Shown piece after piece: positions 28,324 through 43,300 of a stretch of 64,000 bases of DNA (its first letter is position 1; each line of letters opens with the position of its first letter). Made by a program: the position numbers and the translations under genes. The notes below the pieces were generated by a model. That model was given only the letters and a program-made list of their open reading frames with translations, did no database searches and was not told the DNA's origin. Source of the stretch: Solen grandis (lineage: Eukaryota; Mollusca; Bivalvia; Adapedonta; Solenidae); assembly GCA_021229015.1 (NCBI GenBank), contig CM037792.1:43777880-43841879 (forward strand). The letters are read 5' to 3'.

Positions 28324-31300
28324 GTATTGATATTGCACTAATGAATAATTTTCTGGGGGTTTTTTGTGGTTTTTTTTTGTTTTTTTTTTTTTGTGTGTGT
28401 GTTTTTAGCTCACCTGAGCACAAAGTGCTCAAGGTGAGCTTTTGTGATCGCCCTTCGTCCGTCATCGTGCGTCGTCCGTCGTCAACAGTTTGCTTTAAAC
28501 GACATCTCCTCTGAAACCGCTGGACAGAATTTAATGAAACTTGGCAGGAATGTTCCTTGGGTGAGGCTCTACAAAAGTTGCTAAAATAAAGTTGATCCAT
28601 GAAGAACTCTGGTTGCCATGGCTACAAAAAGAAAAATAATTTGAAAACTTTAAAAATCATCTCCTTCAAAACTACTGGCCAGATTTCAAAATAATTTGGT
28701 ACAGATGTTCCTTGGGTCAACCTCTACCAAAGTTGCTAAAATTATTCCGATCCGTAAAAAAACATGGCCGCCAGGGGCGGGGCTTATTTGCCTTATATGT
28801 ATATAGAGAAACCTTTAAACAACATCTCCTCTGAAACCACTGGACAGAATTTGATTAAACTTGGCAGGGATGATCCTTGGGTCAACCTTCACAAAAGTTG
28901 CTAAAATAAACTTGATCCATGTAGAACTCTGGTTGCCATGGCAACAAAAAGAAGAAAAAAAGAAAACTTTAAAAATCATCTTCTTCAAAACTACTGGCCA
29001 GATTTTAAAATAAATTGGTACAGATGTTCCTTGGGTCAACCTCTACCAAAGTTACTAAAAAAAAATCCGATCCGTAAAAAACATGGCTGCCAGGGGCGGG
29101 GCTTATTTGCCTTATATGTATATAGGGGAAACTTTAATCAACATTTCCTCTGAAACCACTAGACAGAATTTGATTAAATTTGGCAGGAATGATCCTTGGG
29201 TCAACCTTCACAAAAGTTCCTAAAATAAACTTGATCCATATAGAACTCTGGTTGCCATGGCAACAAAAATGCATAGCATGGCAGACACATAGGAATCACA
29301 TTGCTGCCTTTTGCATCTTTGTCATTGTTCCTGCCCGATCTGCTTATTCTGTCTCTTAACCTATTATTAACATGAACATATCTTCATGAAATTTGGATAT
29401 ACTGTTTATGTTGACAGTATCTGGGATGAGTTGATGAGTTTGATTTTCAGCAAAATCCATGAAGCATTACTTTAGTTAATGCCCATTGTAAATAAAAAAT
29501 GCTAAAAAAAGCCTTGTCCAACATCTCATTCAACTTAGATGTAATGTATATGAAAACATAGTTACAGAAGAATAAGATTTTCAGCACAGCCTTTGTAAAG
29601 GAGCTACAGTTATTGCCTTTTGGTATTTCAAAATGATTAAGTCAGTCTTTTTAGACCAATAATATATACATACTGGAACAGATTGTCGTAAATTATAGAT
29701 GCAATGTGTTTGGGCAGAATCCTTTTAATTTCCTGTGAAAATATGTTGAGAAGATCTAGGTTTACTGCCCTTTGTTTATAGAATAATGAAATATGCCTTG
29801 AAGAATGCCGTATTCCTGTCTGTCTTGTGAAAGTATTCAGTCCTACAAATTAAACTGCTTCTCCATTGAAATTGTGTATCCTATGCATATAAGACCTGTA
29901 TGTACAACTTCTTGATATTGCGATCTAATCATTTCCCTCAAGAGTTCTCCAATTAATTACCCTACAGAAAACTACAACAACTAAAGATTATTCTTCATGT
30001 TTGTTTTTCACTGTTCACACACTCTGTGTATGTTTGTGTGTGTTAAATTTTTATCGGATACACCGAGTATCAATCAGCTATTGCTGCAGCAGGTGACACA
30101 AGTCATTTCATTAGTACATTTCTAGTTGAGAGTTTAAAGGACTTGAAATACCTGGCAATTGTCTATAAGACAAAGAATACATGATAAATGTGTGTATCAC
30201 TTGACCACAGGATTCAGCAAGTTTTACACTATTGTGAACAAGACCCAGAAGATCGACACCAAGGTAAATCCCTCCTTCCAGTTCCAGATAGACCCTTCTG
30301 CACAGGTGAGTTTATCAAGTGCAAATTGTTCCTTTTTATGTGGAATGTGAAACACATTATTACTATTTCCTCTAGATGGTTCCAGGGTTGGACCTGTACT
30401 TTACACCTGGGTAGGCCTTGAATGATCTTGCCCTAACCTGACAAGTACTTCGCACATTTTGCTGTGATTGTTCATCCAATGCCATGCAGATAAAGTCATG
30501 ATATACAACTTGACATACCCAATTATATGCTCATATGGCTCATACTGATATTTTATAGAAAATATGGTTGCTGATGACATTCATGTAGTCATTTTGATAC
30601 ATCAAACTTTAAATATTACAGAAATCTAGAACTTTTATGTCACAAGTTTTGATCCAATAGAATATTTATTAGCCATATACAGTATGCATGACATAATATA
30701 AGAAATTAACAGCTTTACTCTACATTAGATTCACATTAAGAATGTACAACAACCCAGCAGTTTTACTCATTAACCTAACATTATGTCAACAGTATAGAAA
30801 GTAAATGACATATTACATGTATAACAAGCTATTAGAACGTACATCAACATTTTAGCAAACACAGAACCCCACCTTGACATAGTACCTCACTAAAATAAGT
30901 TTATAACTGAACAAAAAAGTGTTTACTTTGGTTAAGGAAACAGAGTGCTGCCTCACAGCAATATTTTGCTGTAGACAAGAGGCATTATACAATCCCCAGT
31001 CACGTTATCCTGACACCAGGTCAGTCAGCTCTTCTATTCTGAGTGCTCTTTATCCTATTTTAAGCAAGAAAGGGAGAAAGTGTGTTGCAGCATCTGTGGT
31101 TCAGAGACATAATGGCCTGTCAGGCCTTTGACATTGTATGTATGTATCTTATTTAGACCTTGTCCTATATATGTGATATAAACCCTTTATCTCATGAATA
31201 TTCATGTACATATTTATGACTTCATGAATATTTTTTTTTTTTTTTTGCCGCATAGACTGTATAGAAACAGCTACAGTATCTAATGAGCTAACAGCTTTGC

Positions 31301-34300
31301 CAATGGGTCAAAATGAGTCTATATGAAGTAAAGGGTTAAAATTTAAATAAGCCATTGAAGCTGTTCAGGCTTTTATACTGTTTTCTATTTTATAACAGAT
31401 GTTTAAGATTAGAGACCATTGTGTTTTGTTCTGATTTATGATCTAATGTTACCTAAAACCAGGATCCACACAGATCTGGAAAATTCTAACAGGGAAAGTG
31501 ATATTTATGAAGGAATAAAGTCAAAAACTTAAATATTTCAGAATAAAGTTTTAAAGTTATTCCTAGTGGTTAATTGAATATTCTGGAGTAAGATACCAAA
31601 GTAATAACAGGTTTAACATTCGGGTAACACCATTGCTGTTTCAATAATGAACAATCCTGGAATTCTGTGAGCAGTTTTCTGTATGAACATCATAATATGG
31701 TGTTTCTATGTAGTGATGGGTAACCTTAGAATTTCTGCATTATAAAACAAACCTGTTTTGTCAATTTTTATACGCCCATCTTAAGATGGGGCGTATTATG
31801 TGAACACTCACGACGGGCGTGCGGGCGTCGAACATTTGTTGTCCGGGCTCTAACTTCAATACCGTTTGCCCAATCCTTTTCAAACTTTCCACACATGTGC
31901 ATGGCCATAATATCTCGGATGAGTTCGATATCCAGCATTATCGCGTGAATGACTTAGAAGTTATGGCCCTTGACGTACACAAAATACTTGAAATTGTGAT
32001 TGTCCAGGCTCTAACTTCAATACCATTAGCCCAATCCTTTTTAAACTTTTCACACATGTGCATGGCCATAATATTACTGATGAGTTCGATATCCAGCATT
32101 TTCGCATGAAAGACTTAAAAGTTATGGCCCTTGACGTACACAAAATACTTGAAATTGTGATTGTCCGGGCTCTAACTTCAATACAGTTTGCCCATTTCTT
32201 TTCAAACTTTCCACACATGTGCATGGCCATAATATCTCGGATGAGTTCGATATCCAGCATTATCGCGTATATGACTTAGAAGTTATGGCCCTTGACGTAC
32301 ACAAAATACTTGAAATTGTGATTGTCTGGGCTCTAACTTCAATACCATTAGACCAATCCTTTTCAAACTTTCCACACGTGCATGGCCATAAAATCACAGA
32401 TGAGTTCGATATTCAGCATTATTGTGTGAATGACTTAGAAGTTATGGCCCTTGACTTACACAAAATACTTGAAATTGTGATTGTCCAGGCTCTAACTTCA
32501 ATACCGTTAGCCAATCCTTTTCAAATTTACTCACATGTGCATGGCCATAAAATCGCGGATGAGTTCGATATCCAGCATTATCGCGTGAATGACTTAGAAG
32601 TTATAGCCCTTGACGTACACAAAATACTTGAAATTGTGATTGTCTGGGCTCTAACTTCAATACCGTTAGACCAATCCTTTTTAAACTTTACTCACATGTG
32701 CATGGCCATAAAATCGCGGATGAGTTCGATATTCAGCATTATCGCCTGAATGACTTAGAAGTTATGGCCCTTGATGTACACATAATACTTGAAATTGTGA
32801 TTGTCCGGGCTCTGACTTCAATACACTTTGCCCAATCCTTTTCAGACTTTCCACACATGTGCATGGCCATAAAATCGCGGATGAGTTCGATATCCAGCAT
32901 TATCGCGTGAATGACTTAGAAGTTATGGCCCTTGACGTACACAAAATACTTGAAATTGTGATTGTCCGGGCTTGACTTCAATACTGTTAGACCAATCCTT
33001 TTCAAACTTTTCACACATGTGCATGGCCATAATATCTTGAATGAGTTCGATATCCAGCATTATCGCGTGAATGACTTAGAAGTTATGGCCCTTGACGTAC
33101 ACAAAATACTTGAAATTGTGATTGTCCGGGCTCTAACTTCAATACCGTTAGACCAATCCTTTTCAAAGTTTTCACACATGTGCATGGCCATAATATCTTG
33201 GATGAGTTCGATATCCAACATTATCGTGTGAAAGACTTAGAAGTTATGGCCCTTGACGTACACAAAATACCTGAAATTGTGATTGTCCGGGCTCTAACTT
33301 CAATACTGTTAGCCCAATCCTTTTCAAACTTTCCACACATGTGCATGGCCATAATGTCTCGGATGAGTTCAATATCCAGCATAATCGCGTGAATGACTTA
33401 GAAGTTATGGCCCTTGACGTACACAACATACTTGATAATTTGCTTGTCCCTAGTCCTCAGACCTTAGGTGTTTTAATAAGTAACATTCATTAACTAATGG
33501 GGTTTAGGAGACAAATGCTTGTTTCACTGAGCTATTTCTGAGAATCCCCATACTGTGATGGGCGTATTTTGTGGCAGTCCTGACCCTTGTTATTAATGTG
33601 TCTTTCCATTGTTTTTTTTATACAGCTTTTATTTTCTCTGAACCCGGCAACAACAGTACTGACTGATGGAGTTGTCTCCCTGTATGATGATCAGAACAAC
33701 CTCCTTTACAAGTTCAGGTACTGATATTAATACATGTAATATACAGGCATGTCTACTTAGACCTATATAATTTAAATAGCACCAGTTTTGCCCTATCTTT
33801 CATAAACAGAAAGTCAGTACAGAGAATTGAGGAAGCTTTCCAGCTGGCTTGCGGTAGGTCTTCGTGCATTCGGGGTCTTCCTCGACCTGTAATTTGCTGG
33901 ACGTCGCTATATGACTGAAATACTGTCAAAGCACTAAACTCAAATAGTCAAGTACAGAGAATTACAGTTAGTGTAGACAATATAAACTTTGGTGAGAGAA
34001 ATCAAATCATTTTTAAATTTAGTGATAACATTTGTTTTCTCACAGTGTTATGCTTATGTTCTTTTACATAATTATATATGTATTAGATTTTGTTCATCTG
34101 TTTTATTTTATTTTAGACTTTGATTATTTTGTTACTTGTTCCATGGATTCATTTTTTATTGCCCAGAATGGCATTTTTGAAACACAATTTAGCAGATCAT
34201 TGAAAAACATGCAGGGTTTCAGGTTTATGATGGATAGACTAGGATTGCCAAATTGCACAGTTGGGGGAGTGCTCAAGATGATGTCTGCTATGATGCTTCC

Positions 34301-37300
34301 CTTATCTACAAAAAGCTTGAACAAAACCACTGGAGTGAATTTCATGAAACTTGGCATGGATTATCATAAGATTGTCCTATACAAAAGTTTTTTAAAGTAA
34401 ACTTGATCCATATACTATCCTGGTTGCCATTAATTATCTTTAAAGATCTTCTCTACAGCCAGTGGTTAAAAATCTTATTTCATTTAGCAGATAATCAAGT
34501 ATCATCAACTGATCTCGTAGTGAAAATGCTAAACAGTGCTGATCCCTTAAATGGAGGCTACAGGGCTGGGTTCCTTGTGTAATCTATGGGACATCTTGAT
34601 ATCCTGCCTCTCTGAAAGCTAGGGTCTTTGCAAAATGATTTCCTATTTACCTGTTTTGTAACTTATTCATTGTCTCTTAAACCTGGTTTGAAATCAGTTT
34701 GATTTTTGAATATGATCACATCATGACCCTCTTCCAAAACTGCTAAATCTAACACTGATGATCAGAATTTGCTTTCTGCTAAAACTGCTAGTTGAATGCT
34801 TTAAAATGAGACCACTGTGTCTCCCTAAGTTTTTAGCTCACCTGAGCACAACGTGCTCATGGTGAGCTATTGTGATCGCCTTTTGTCCGTCGTCCGTCGT
34901 CCGTCGTCCGTGCGTGCGTGCGTGCGTCCGTCGTCAACAATTTGCTTTAAACAACATCTCCTCATGAACCGCTGAAGGGATTTTGACCAAACTTCACAGG
35001 AATCATCCTTATGATGCCCTCTATCAAAGTTGTACAAATTATTCAGATTGGTTAAAAAAGTAGGTCACAGGAGCTAAAAATAGATTTTAAAAATGCAAAC
35101 TTTGAAAATCTTCTTCTGCAAAACTGCAAGGCCTAGAGCTTAGATATTTGGTATGTAGCATCATCTTATGGGCCATTACCAAGATTGTACAAATCATAGC
35201 CCTACGGTGATAAATGACCCCGCACCAGGGGTCACTTGTTTTACATAGAGTTATATAGGAAAATTTTAAAAATCTTCTTCTATGAATCCATTAGGCCTAG
35301 AGATTAGATATTTGGTATGTAGCATCATCTAATGGTTCATTACCAAGATTGTTCAACTCATAGCCCTACGGTGATAAATGACCCCGCACCAGGGGTCACT
35401 TGTTTTACATAGAGTTATATAGGAAAATGTTTAAAAATCTTCTTCTATGAATCCATAAGGCCTAGAGATTAGATATTTGGTATGAAGCATCATCTTATGG
35501 TTCATTACCAAGATTGTACAAATCATGACCCTATGGTGATAAATGACCCCGCACCATGGGTCACTTGTTTTACATAGAGTTATATAGGAAAAACTTTAAA
35601 AATCTTCTTCTATGAATCCATTAGGCCTAGAGCTTAGATATTTGGTATGTAGCATCATCTTATGGTTCATTACCAAGATTGTTCAAATCATAGCCCTATG
35701 GTGATAAATGCCCCCGCACCAGGGGTCACATGTTTTACATAGAGTTATATAGAAAAAACTTTAAAAATCTTCTTCTATGAATCCATTAGGCCTAGAGTTT
35801 AGATATTTGGTATGTAGCATCATCTTATGGGCCATTACCAAGATTGTACAAATCATGACCCTATGGTGATAAATGACCCCGCACCATGGGTCACTTGTTT
35901 TACATAGAGTTATATAGAAAAAACTTTAAAAATCTTCTTCTATGAATCCATTAGGCCTAGAGTTTAGATATTTGGTATGTAGCATCATCTTATGGGCCAT
36001 TACCAAGATTGTACAAATCATAGCCCTACGATGATAAATGACCCCGCACCAGTGGTCACTTGTTTTACATAGAGTTATATAGGAAAATCTTCAAAAATCT
36101 TCTTCTATGAATCCATTAGGCCTAGAGCTTAGATATTTGGTATGTAGCATCATCTTATGGTTCATTACCAAGATTGTACAAATCATAGCCCTATGGTGAT
36201 AAATGACCCCGCACCAGGGGTCACTTGTTTTACATAGAGTTATATAGGAAAATCTTTAAAAATCTTCTTCTATGAATCCATAAGGCCTAGAGTTAGATAT
36301 TTGGTATGAGCATCATCTATGGTTTATTACCAAGATTGTACAAATCATGACCCTATGGTGATAAATGCCCCCGCACCAGGGGTCACTTGTTTAACATAGA
36401 GTTATATAGGAAAATCTTTAAAAATCTTCTTCTATGAATCCATTAGGCCTAGAGCTTAGATATTTGGTATGTAGCATCATCTAATGGTTCATTATCAAGA
36501 TTTTCAAAATGGTGGCCCTTTGGAGATAAATGACCCCGCACCAGAGCTACAGATAAGACGCGTTTTTGCGTTTTTAAGCATTATTTTTTGGTAAAAACGC
36601 ATTGAAAACAAAACTGAAAGGTGAAAAAACGCATTTGAAATGTCCGATCAGCATTGTTACTCAACATTACGCATATTTCGGTATTCTTATTCCAAATCAA
36701 TTTTATGGCATTGTGCCCGCAAAATAAACGAGGAGCGTGACGTCACCTCTACATTGTAGAATGATTTTATGGTATCGAACTAGTCTTGGTTTTAACATTG
36801 GTTCCCGGTTCTATTGTGTACTGTAGTAGTTAACGTTCTTGATAGTTGGGAATCATGATGTTGGTTCCCTTTTCTAAGTTATCGTTATCGGTATTCGGGT
36901 ACCATGGGTATCGTGTAGACGCTAAAATAGTAGGTAGAAGCAAACCGGAGCGATTAAAGAGAAAATATTAAGCAATGTAGACAATGTTCTCATTTTTGTC
37001 AAAAATGAACTTGAATTGATGGATCTCAATCAAGCAAATATTTGAAGAAATAATATATGACAACGTTATTATGACCGAAAATGCTTCTAAGAAACATGCC
37101 GGTGATTCTGTTTCCGATGAAACTGTAAAGTTATGGTCGGAGAAGCAACTATAGTTGAAAGTTTTTGACAGTTTGTAATAATATTATTATCTCAGTTGGA
37201 AAATAACGCGAGGAGTGTTGTACATAGCTCTTAATATAGAACTTCTGAAATGTTGTCACTAAGCTGCAAGGTATAGAGATTGCTGAGACTTTTTTATCAT

Positions 37301-40300
37301 GGTATATCCAAGTAAGAGGCATAAGTGCCATTTAGTTTTATGATGGGGGGTGTAAAAATATTTGAATTTTCAGTTTTCAGCATTACAAAAATATAGAGGG
37401 GGTAAATATCATTTAGACTTAAAAATTATCTGTAGCTCTGCCGCACTAAGTCTTCTCCTCTGAAACCATAAGGCCCAGTGCTTATATATTTGGTGTGTAG
37501 TATTGTCAGGGCTAAAATGTTTAAGATTGAGTTATATCAGAATTCTTGTCTGTTTAAAAACCTTGTAATCAGTTGTAGCAATGGTACTCAGGTGAGCGAT
37601 CCAGGGCCATCATGGCCCTCTTGTTATGTCTAGAGCTTACCCTTGTCATTAATATTAATTCATAAATGACAGCCATGATAAACTGATTTACATATAGCTC
37701 TGTCAGGTGACTTCATTGACACCAACGTTACGTATATTTCCAGCGAGAAAACTGCAATGGTTCCAATCCCTAGCCCAGGGCCCAGGCTTCTTGTTACTGT
37801 TACTGGTATCAGCGGAAAACAATCGGTATCCATGGCTGTACAACAGAAAACAACTGGTATGTCTTTAATCTACTGGCAACCATTATAGTTTATTTTAATA
37901 TACATATACATACTTGAAGGCCATAGGCCCATGAGTATAAAAAAACACAATCTATAATTAATCAGTCAGTGACCAGTATAAATACACCGAAAATTTGAAA
38001 TACAGTACAATGACATGTATATACAGGGAATTATCAGGATGAACCAAACACATGATGGTTTGGTTCAGCAACAAATCTTATAGTTAAGATGTGATTGACA
38101 GGCATATCATGTTTGCAGATAATCTGATTCATTAAATCAATGCTATACAGGTATTCTTACTGTACTTAAACTGATGTCCCAAATAAAAAAATAAAGTGCC
38201 TAGGCAGTTCCTCAGTCATAACCATTGATTGAGACTCCCAAGTACTGGGTAATTATAAGCAGTTTATAAACCATGTCCATTGAGCTATGAAGTATCAAGT
38301 TACTGGTGTAACAGCTCAGTTTACCCTGGGAAGAAACTGACTGCGGAGAAGCCTGTTAGACTGGTATAGTAAAAAAGTGTGGATGATCCCTAGCATGTAG
38401 ATCAAAGCTGGATTAGGCTGAGATCAGAGTTACACTGTAAGCTTCCTGAAGATTGATTAGAAAAGGATAAATCCATGAACATTGTTGTTTTCAGCTCGAC
38501 TGTTTGAAGAATATGAGAGCTATTGAAGTCGCCCTTGTGTCGGCGTTGCAGCTCTTGGTTAAAGTTTTGCATGCAAGTTACTATCAACCTTATATCTCAG
38601 TAACCATTTATGGTATTGACTTGAAAGTTTATAAATATGTTCAGGGGCATCAGCCAACCAAGGTAGATAACTCTTGACTGAATTTGATATAAATTATGGC
38701 CCCTTTTAAATTTGAAATTTTGGTTAAAGTTTTGCATGCAATAGAAAATTTGGTTAAAGTTTTGCATGCAAGCTACTATCTAGTTTGTATCTCAATAACC
38801 ATTCATGGTATTGACTTGAAAGTTTATGAATATATTTAGGGGCATCAGACAACCAAGGTAGATAACTCTTGATGGAATGTATTAGCAAATTATGGCCCCT
38901 TTTTAACTTCGAAATTTTGGTTAAAGTTTTGCATGCAAGGTACTTTCATGCTTATATCTCAGCGTCCAAGCATGGGATTGATTTGAAACATCTTTAATAT
39001 GTTTAGGGGTATCATACTAAAAAGGAAGATAATACTTGATGGAATATATTAAAAATTATGGCCCCCTTTTCACTTAGAATTTTGGTTAAATTTGTATTCA
39101 AGCTACTATCTAGCTTATATCTCAGCAATTGTTTATGGAATTGACTAGAAAGTTAAGGAGTGTATTCAGGGGCATCAGAAAACCAAGAAGGATTACTTTT
39201 GGACTGAATTTTATACAAATTATTGCCCTTTTCTCACTTGGATACTTGGTTAAAGTTTTGCATGCACAGTGTTATTATGCTTATGTCTCAGTAACTAGGC
39301 ATGGGATTGATTTTAGACTTCATAAAAATATTAAGGCGTATCAGACTATCAAGGTATAAAAAATTTTTTTACTATAATTATATGCAGGGTTTGTGAAGGG
39401 CAAGAATTGAAATAGATTTCATATGATTTACCAACAAGCATTTTGAATAGTCGAGCGTGCTGTCCTCTGACAGCTCTTGTTTTGATAAGTTTTAGTCATA
39501 ATACAAGAAGTTGTTCACATTAATGTTGTTATGTCTTTATTATACCCCCCCGCAACGAAGTTAGGGGGGGGTATACTGGAATCAGGTTGTCCGTCCGTCC
39601 GTCCGTCTGTCCGTCCGTCTGTAGACACAAAATTCTGCGGACTACTCCTCCTAAACTTCTGGAAGGATTTTGATGAAACTTGCTGGCAATGATCCTTAGA
39701 CATTGTATTAGCGCGTTATCTATATAGCATTGAGTTACCTCCCCTATTTACCAAGTTATGCCCCTTTGATGATTTTTGCATTACAAACTTCTGCGGACTA
39801 CTCCGCCTAAACTACTGGAAGGATTTTAATGATACTTGCTGTCAATGATCCTTAGACATTGTATAAGCGCGTTATCTATATATCATTTGGTTACCTCCCC
39901 TATTTACCAATTTATGCCCCTTTGATGATTTTTGCATTACAAACTTCTGCGGACTACTCCGCCTAAACTACTGGAAGGATTTTAATGATACTTGCTGTCA
40001 ATGATCCTTAGACATTTAGCAGCGCGTTATCTATATAGCATTGAGTTACCTCCCCTATTCACCAAGTTATGCCCCTTTGATGATTTTTGCATTACAAACT
40101 TCTGCGGACTACTCCGCCTAAACTACTGGAAGGATTTTAATGATACTTGCTGTCAATGATCCTTAGACATTGTATAAGCGCGTTATCTATATATCATTTG
40201 GTTACCTCCCCTATTTTCCAAGTTATGCCCCTTTGATGATTTTTGCATTACAAACTTCTGGGACTACTTCGCCTAAACTACTGGAAGGATTTTGATGAAA

Positions 40301-43300
40301 CTTGCTGCCATTCATCCTTAGACATTGTAGAAGCGCTTTTTCTATATAACATTGGGTTACCCCCCCCCCCCCCTCCCCCCTGTTTTAAAGATATGTCCCT
40401 TTGATGGTATTTGTTTTACAATTTTCTTCCATTGATAGATTTCAGTGAATCTTAATGATATTTATCCATAGACATAGGTATATCCATAGGTATGTGTTAC
40501 AAAGGATCACTAGATTTCCATGTAGTTGGCACATATGTCCTCTATATACGTATTAAGATGGAGTGTTGTATGCAAGAATCTGATTGCATGCTCCAAAGCC
40601 NNNNNNNNNNNNNNNNNNNNNNNNNNNNNNNNNNNNNNNNNNNNNNNNNNNNNNNNNNNNNNNNNNNNNNNNNNNNNNNNNNNNNNNNNNNNNNNNNNNN
40701 TTATCTGATGCGGCTCCATTCTCGAACGTCGTGATGTACGGTGTAAAACGTGTCGTGTATGTCGTTGTACATTTCGTAAATTTGAGTTTGAAAAATTATA
40801 AATATTATTTGCATTTTATCTTAGCTGCATGTCACCAAATTACACTCTAGAAGTAAAAACGTTACTAGTTAAATCGAGATAATCAAAACGCACAATATGA
40901 GCACAATATGTACCTCTCGGATAAACGTTTATACTTTTACAAATCTGTTAAGTTGAACCGAAGTATACATTGTCATGATTACAAGGCTGGATTTTTGGCA
41001 ACGAATAGCCTCTATAGGAATTAGAAGCATATCATAGTTCTCATCATTATCTTGTTTCTCATATCATTGTTAAAGTTAAATGCATTTTGTTACTACTTGT
41101 ATCCTACCGGATTGCTTATTTTGCCGGTTGTGAACCATTGTGGTTCTGAAACTTCTGAAACACAGTTTATGTAGTAGAAACGACAGGGACACTTTCAGTT
41201 AACAGTTCTGCACGGTGGGGATCAGTGTTCCCTAGTTAAAGTGTCCGGATTGTGAGGTTTCCGGATTACTGGACTCGCGGGTTAGCGAGGTTTCACTCTT
41301 TTTGCAATATATTGCTAAAATATATACGTATATAACAGTTGTTTTAAAAATCAGTTATCTCTTCAACGACGACGAGAGTAATGGCCTTATCCCATCAGGT
41401 TCCTCAATTATCAGGACTTGAGCTTTGAAATTTCTTGAATTAGTTTGACACTGATCTAAAACAAGTAATTTGACGTCGAAATAAAGTCATTTAAAATGAA
41501 TTTATATATTTTTCAATACAGTACTTAAAATTAACAAAAAGTGTGATTATTGCATACACGTAGTAAAAAAAATCTCATACTTTCTAGGCAGCCTTTCCCG
41601 ACATGGACGGCCCAGACGGCGAAGTTTGGGTATCGTACACGGATATTTCTAGACTGAGGTTCGCCAACATCCTAGTCCTTAACCTGGCTAATGGCACCAC
41701 TTACACACTGTACCCAGATGATACCGGTATCTACCCAAATGTAAGTGGTAGTGATGAATTAATCATTAAGTATAATGCATGCTCAGAATTCCTACTCAAC
41801 AATAAGACAAATGGCACAATATCACACCCAGTCACATTATCCCGACACCGGGCCTACAGGTCTTGGGAATAAGTATCACTTGTGCTGAGCACCAAGAACA
41901 CATGTGAAATATACCAGTACAATTGTAATGATCGCGGTATACCTTGTCTGGAGACCGAACCTCCGACTTCCCTGCTATGGGGAGGACACTTTTATCACTC
42001 AGCCCCCTAGACCGGATCGAATATATAAAATGAAAATAATAGTAAACAAAACGGTGTACGTAAAAGAGATTATACGAAATATTTGTTTGAATATTCCCGA
42101 AAATCAAGTTTCAGGCCCCAACTTCTTGAAGATATTGAAAATCGTACCCATGCTCAAATTTAACCTCAGACTTCAGTTTGATTATCATGCTCAATTAAGA
42201 TTGGTCGATAAATGGTTTTCACAACGCCTTTAAATCACTTACACAGCCAAGTCAAATTTCGTATTCAATATTACCCCCGAGACAGTGTTTCAGAACACTC
42301 TGTAGTACGACTCTGATCTTGGATCAGAATTTCTTTTTTCAAGAACACCGCTCTGTGATCATTCTCATGCTTGAACTCAAAGGTGAACTGATATTTGAGT
42401 ATAAGCATCATGTTTTTCTTTTTTTCACATAGCCCATCAATAATTTGAAATTCAAACATCAAACCTGATATGGAATTAGTTTTTAAAGCATCATCAGAAA
42501 CCCGGGTTGACTTATTCCGTTTTACTTCATGAAATAAAGCTGTGGATAAATAGGCAAAAGGTCGTTTTACTACTGCGGTCGTTGACTAAAATATCGACCA
42601 CTGAAAAACGCGCGTTATTGAGTTATTACATTACCTGGTAAAACCGCAGTGGGAACATTTTTGACATATACTTAAACAACGACGTTTGCTTTTATATAAA
42701 AATTGTTGATATTGAAAAAGTAACTTGACAGAATTTTAGATTAAAAAAAAAAGGTTTCTTAAGCAAAATGAAAATAAGCTTCTTCTTAACTTGTATTGAT
42801 CCTACAATTTAGTCACGTTTTATCTCTCTCAGGTGAGTGACACAGACCTGTGGGCAGTACCATATGATGAGCCATATGGCTGGGTGACCTTTTCCTCATT
42901 ATACGGTCTCACGTTCACAGACAAGTTCAACCCCACAAGGCTTGCAATGTACCACGTGTCACAGGCAATCCCCGGATGGTAAATGATTGGGCTCTCTTTT
43001 TAATATTTTTCCGGCGCTAGTCGTTTGGCTTTTGCGACCTGATTACAACATTTGACCAATGAAACATTTGGATAGGAAAAGTACCATACTGTATTGTATA
43101 TACATGTATATCTAAATGCAAATGCTGGTTGAAAAAACATATCTAAATTCACAGGATTTGTCAGAGAGACAATTCTATTTAAAATGCATAGCTAAAATGA
43201 ATACCTAATTTCAGGTTCGAGACATTTATATTTGGTGAACTAGACAAGTGGGTACCAATGTCACTGCAGCGGGTACGAAACATATCGTGGACGAATGACA

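Noticed and set aside
32219..32749. 176-codon open frame
   Set aside because: It is made of 160-bp core units of a repeat element and recurs in shifted frames along the array; no start context or domain.
34032..34400. 122-codon frame
   Set aside because: Its second half is a degenerate core unit of the X-box repeat family; the first half is T-rich intron.
37707..37743. Upstream extension of exon F (reads GDFIDTNVTYIS)
   Set aside because: The frame is open and includes a sequon, but no AG upstream gives the phase-2 entry required by exon E, and a CUB strand pattern is complete without it.
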